From Fibrobacterota bacterium (GTDB lineage: Bacteria; Fibrobacterota; Fibrobacteria; UBA11236): a DNA stretch of 64,000 bases. Position numbers and translations under genes: made by a program. Below are positions 62,321 to 64,000 of the stretch, one piece after another. The notes under the pieces are model-generated. The model saw only the letters and a list, made by a program, of their open reading frames with translations. It searched no databases and was not told where the DNA came from. The number at the start of each line of letters is the position of its first letter. Position 1 is the first letter of the stretch. Where the stretch lies: positions 1 through 64,000 of the forward strand of contig CANKII010000006.1 in the NCBI GenBank assembly GCA_947482115.1. Direction: 5' to 3'.

Positions 62321-63487
62321 ATGGGCGGAAACACAGATTTTAAAGATATGCGGGCGCTTCTTCTGGGTTATTACGGCAGCCACAACCTGGGGGACGACAT
62401 GATGATGGCGTGTCTGTTGGACGGCATGCAGTCACAGGGCGCCCGTGTCACGGTGATTTCCGAGGATCCGGCCGAAACGCGCGCACGATTTGGAATTCCC
62501 GCCTTGCAAAACACGCCCTTGTCGGGTCAATGGGATTTTCCCGGCAATTGGTTGCGTGGCGATCCCTTCCGGCTCCTGCGTGCGATTTGGAACACGGATA
62601 TTCTCGTGGTGGGCGGCGGAGACTTGATTCGCGACGACATCGGACCGCAAATCTTTCTTTATACGGTGGAAAAAATCCTGGTCGCTTTGCTTTTGGGGCG
62701 TCCGGTGTATCTCGCGAATGTGGGTTTGCCCGAGCCCAAAACCTGGTACGGCGGTTTTTGCCTGCGTTGGATTCTACGCTGTTGCAAAGGCGTGATCGTG
62801 CGCGATTCGCGATCGGTGGCCTTGCAGAAAAAATTTGCGCCGGAAAATCCTTGTGTTCATGTTCACGATGTGGTCATGCATTTGCCGGAAATGGTTTACG
62901 GTTCGTCGACCGCCATTCCTGTTTTCGCGCCGCCCTCCCAATCCGGATCCATCGCGGTTTGTCTTCGCGGCCAGCCCAACGCCTATGGCCGTTATGTTCT
63001 GGAGCAGAAACACATTCAGGGTCTTGCGGCCGGCTTCGATCATCTGGTGGAAAAGCACGGAGTCCGCATTGTATTCCTTCCCTTTCAACAAGGGGATGAA
63101 TGGGGCGATAATCCGTTGCATCGTCAGGTGTTTGCCGCCATGAAAATGCAAGACAGCGCCACCGTCCGGGAATGGACGGGGAATTTCAAAGAAGTAATGG
63201 AGTGCATCGGTGCGGCACGCTGCGTAATCGCCATGCGCCTTCACTCCGCGATTCTGGCGCTTGCCTTGCGCCGTCCCTGCATCCTCATGCCCTATGATCA
63301 GAAGCTGGATGAACTCGGGGAGCACTTTGCATTGAGGCCCGCGATTCGTTCTGTGGATCTGGAAAATCCCGAACATCTCAATCTCATGCTGGATGCGTTT
63401 CTCGCCACGGTTGATTCACATGTCGTGGCGAACAGCGGACCGCTATGGGAAAATTCCATCTACCGCCATTTTCTGGAATCCCGATGA
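62321..63487 (+). CDS. polysaccharide pyruvyl transferase (CsaB/WcaK family)
   Basis: A 388-residue protein of the PF04230 family, which forms pyruvate ketals on sugars from phosphoenolpyruvate. Signatures are LLLGYYGSHNLGDDMMMACL, DILVVGGGDLIRDD, GVIVRDSRSVALQKKF, SIAVCLRGQPNAYGR and the C-terminal CVIAMRLHSAILALALRRPC. A shorter start at ATG 62348 is possible. Pyruvylation gives negative charge and can serve as attachment site for S-layer-homology proteins in other bacteria. It overlaps the next gene by four bases. Confidence 0.9.
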   Translation: MGGNTDFKDMRALLLGYYGSHNLGDDMMMACLLDGMQSQGARVTVISEDPAETRARFGIPALQNTPLSGQWDFPGNWLRGDPFRLLRAIWNTDILVVGGGDLIRDDIGPQIFLYTVEKILVALLLGRPVYLANVGLPEPKTWYGGFCLRWILRCCKGVIVRDSRSVALQKKFAPENPCVHVHDVVMHLPEMVYGSSTAIPVFAPPSQSGSIAVCLRGQPNAYGRYVLEQKHIQGLAAGFDHLVEKHGVRIVFLPFQQGDEWGDNPLHRQVFAAMKMQDSATVREWTGNFKEVMECIGAARCVIAMRLHSAILALALRRPCILMPYDQKLDELGEHFALRPAIRSVDLENPEHLNLMLDAFLATVDSHVVANSGPLWENSIYRHFLESR

Positions 63488-64000
63488 GAATCCTGGTCAT
63501 TTCCAATGAACTTCCGGCCCCGGTTCACCGTCCGGGAAGTCCGCGCCCGTATTATTTCTGCGAAGAGATGGCGAAGAATCATGAGCTTTTTCTCGGGTTG
63601 TTTTGCGATGACCGGGAACAAATTCAATGGCTTTCGGACGACCCAGCCTATAGGCGCATTTTCCGAGGGGTGGAAACGTTCCCGCTTCCCTCCGGCAAAG
63701 TGAAATGGTGGAATCGACAGAAGCACCGCCTTTCCTTCTGCCCTTATTTCATCACACGTCATCATCATCCGGAATACCACACGCGGATGATTGCGAATCT
63801 GGAACGACTGGTGCGGGAAAAAAACATCGATTTGGTTTATTTCAACGCCATGCAAATGACGCAGTATGCGCCGGTATCATCTGGGATCCCCATCATATCT
63901 GACGTATGCGACTGCCTCTCCCTGCTTTTCCGCAGGATGGCGTACACGGAAAAAAACCGGAAACAAAAAGTCCAGTATTTTCTCGAATCTTTGAGCATGA
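63484..64000 (+). CDS. glycosyltransferase, N-terminal part (cut by the window edge)
   Basis: An open frame runs from ATG 63484 (ATGA overlap with the previous stop) to the window end without a stop. The N-terminus RILVISNELPAPVHRPGSPR with PYYFCEEMAKNHELFLGLF is typical of GT4 transferases, followed by LVYFNAMQMTQYAPVSSG and IPIISDVCDCLSLLFRRM. The C-terminal half with the nucleotide-sugar site lies beyond the edge. It continues the polysaccharide locus. Confidence 0.8.
   Translation, partial: MRILVISNELPAPVHRPGSPRPYYFCEEMAKNHELFLGLFCDDREQIQWLSDDPAYRRIFRGVETFPLPSGKVKWWNRQKHRLSFCPYFITRHHHPEYHTRMIANLERLVREKNIDLVYFNAMQMTQYAPVSSGIPIISDVCDCLSLLFRRMAYTEKNRKQKVQYFLESLSM

Overview
The window reads as chromosome of a Gram-negative (diderm) bacterium of medium GC. 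It encodes murG, an OmpA-family outer-membrane protein with a D/S/A-rich linker, lipobox lipoproteins and secreted proteins whose C-terminal tails resemble type IX-like sorting domains. Together these suggest the FCB superphylum, possibly Fibrobacterota. That placement is an inference from protein style; no rRNA or tRNA gene was seen. No CRISPR array or complete transposon was seen.

Layout. 0.3-5 kb: an ArsR-methyltransferase fusion regulator just upstream of metH. 5-8.5 kb: a short Lys/His-rich exported repeat protein, a HAD phosphatase, then moeA-moaA. 8.6-11.6 kb: a secreted PQQ-type sugar dehydrogenase-like protein, a nitrate-reductase-associated protein and a cytochrome c. 11.6-19.2 kb: two divergent peptide ABC transporter operons (yejA-yejB-yejE leftward, an OppA/B/C-like set rightward), neither with an ATPase gene. 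19.4-21.6 kb: a peptidase-S74 chaperone protein followed by a tyrosinase-fold protein that has lost nearly all copper ligands. 21.6-42.6 kb: housekeeping and accessory genes: lysC, a DHH phosphoesterase, hppA, a caspase-like lipoprotein, a PD-(D/E)XK-like orphan, moaC-mobA, a TlpA-like thioredoxin, murG, a DedA protein, an SMP-30 protein, purM-moxR, an OmpA protein and asd. A 350-base AT-rich stretch near 40.5 kb carries DnaA-box-like motifs. 42.7-46.2 kb: gcvP and a small lipoprotein. 46.3 kb: the remains of an ORF6N-like gene made of two nested palindromes.

From 46.5 kb to the right edge runs one polysaccharide locus, nearly all rightward with 4-8 base gene overlaps. It opens with an unusual module (asparagine synthase, acyl-AMP ligase, acyl carrier protein, NAD-synthase-like amidotransferase). 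Then follow an SGNH-like lipoprotein, three tandem left-handed beta-helix acyltransferases, two NodB-type deacetylases, four glycosyltransferases (the last cut by the window edge), an O-antigen ligase/polymerase-type membrane protein, an ATP-grasp ligase, a PHP phosphoesterase and a CsaB-type pyruvyl transferase. The likely product is a decorated surface or exopolysaccharide whose sugars are acylated, amidated, deacetylated and pyruvylated. This is the best candidate in the window for an undescribed system.

Small dispersed palindromes of REP type occur at 1.3, 15.6, 34.7 and 50 kb, and several have been read into false N-terminal extensions of neighbouring genes. Two intergenic regions share a TGTCCC-N17/18-CGTCTAAC motif that looks like an extracytoplasmic-function sigma promoter.
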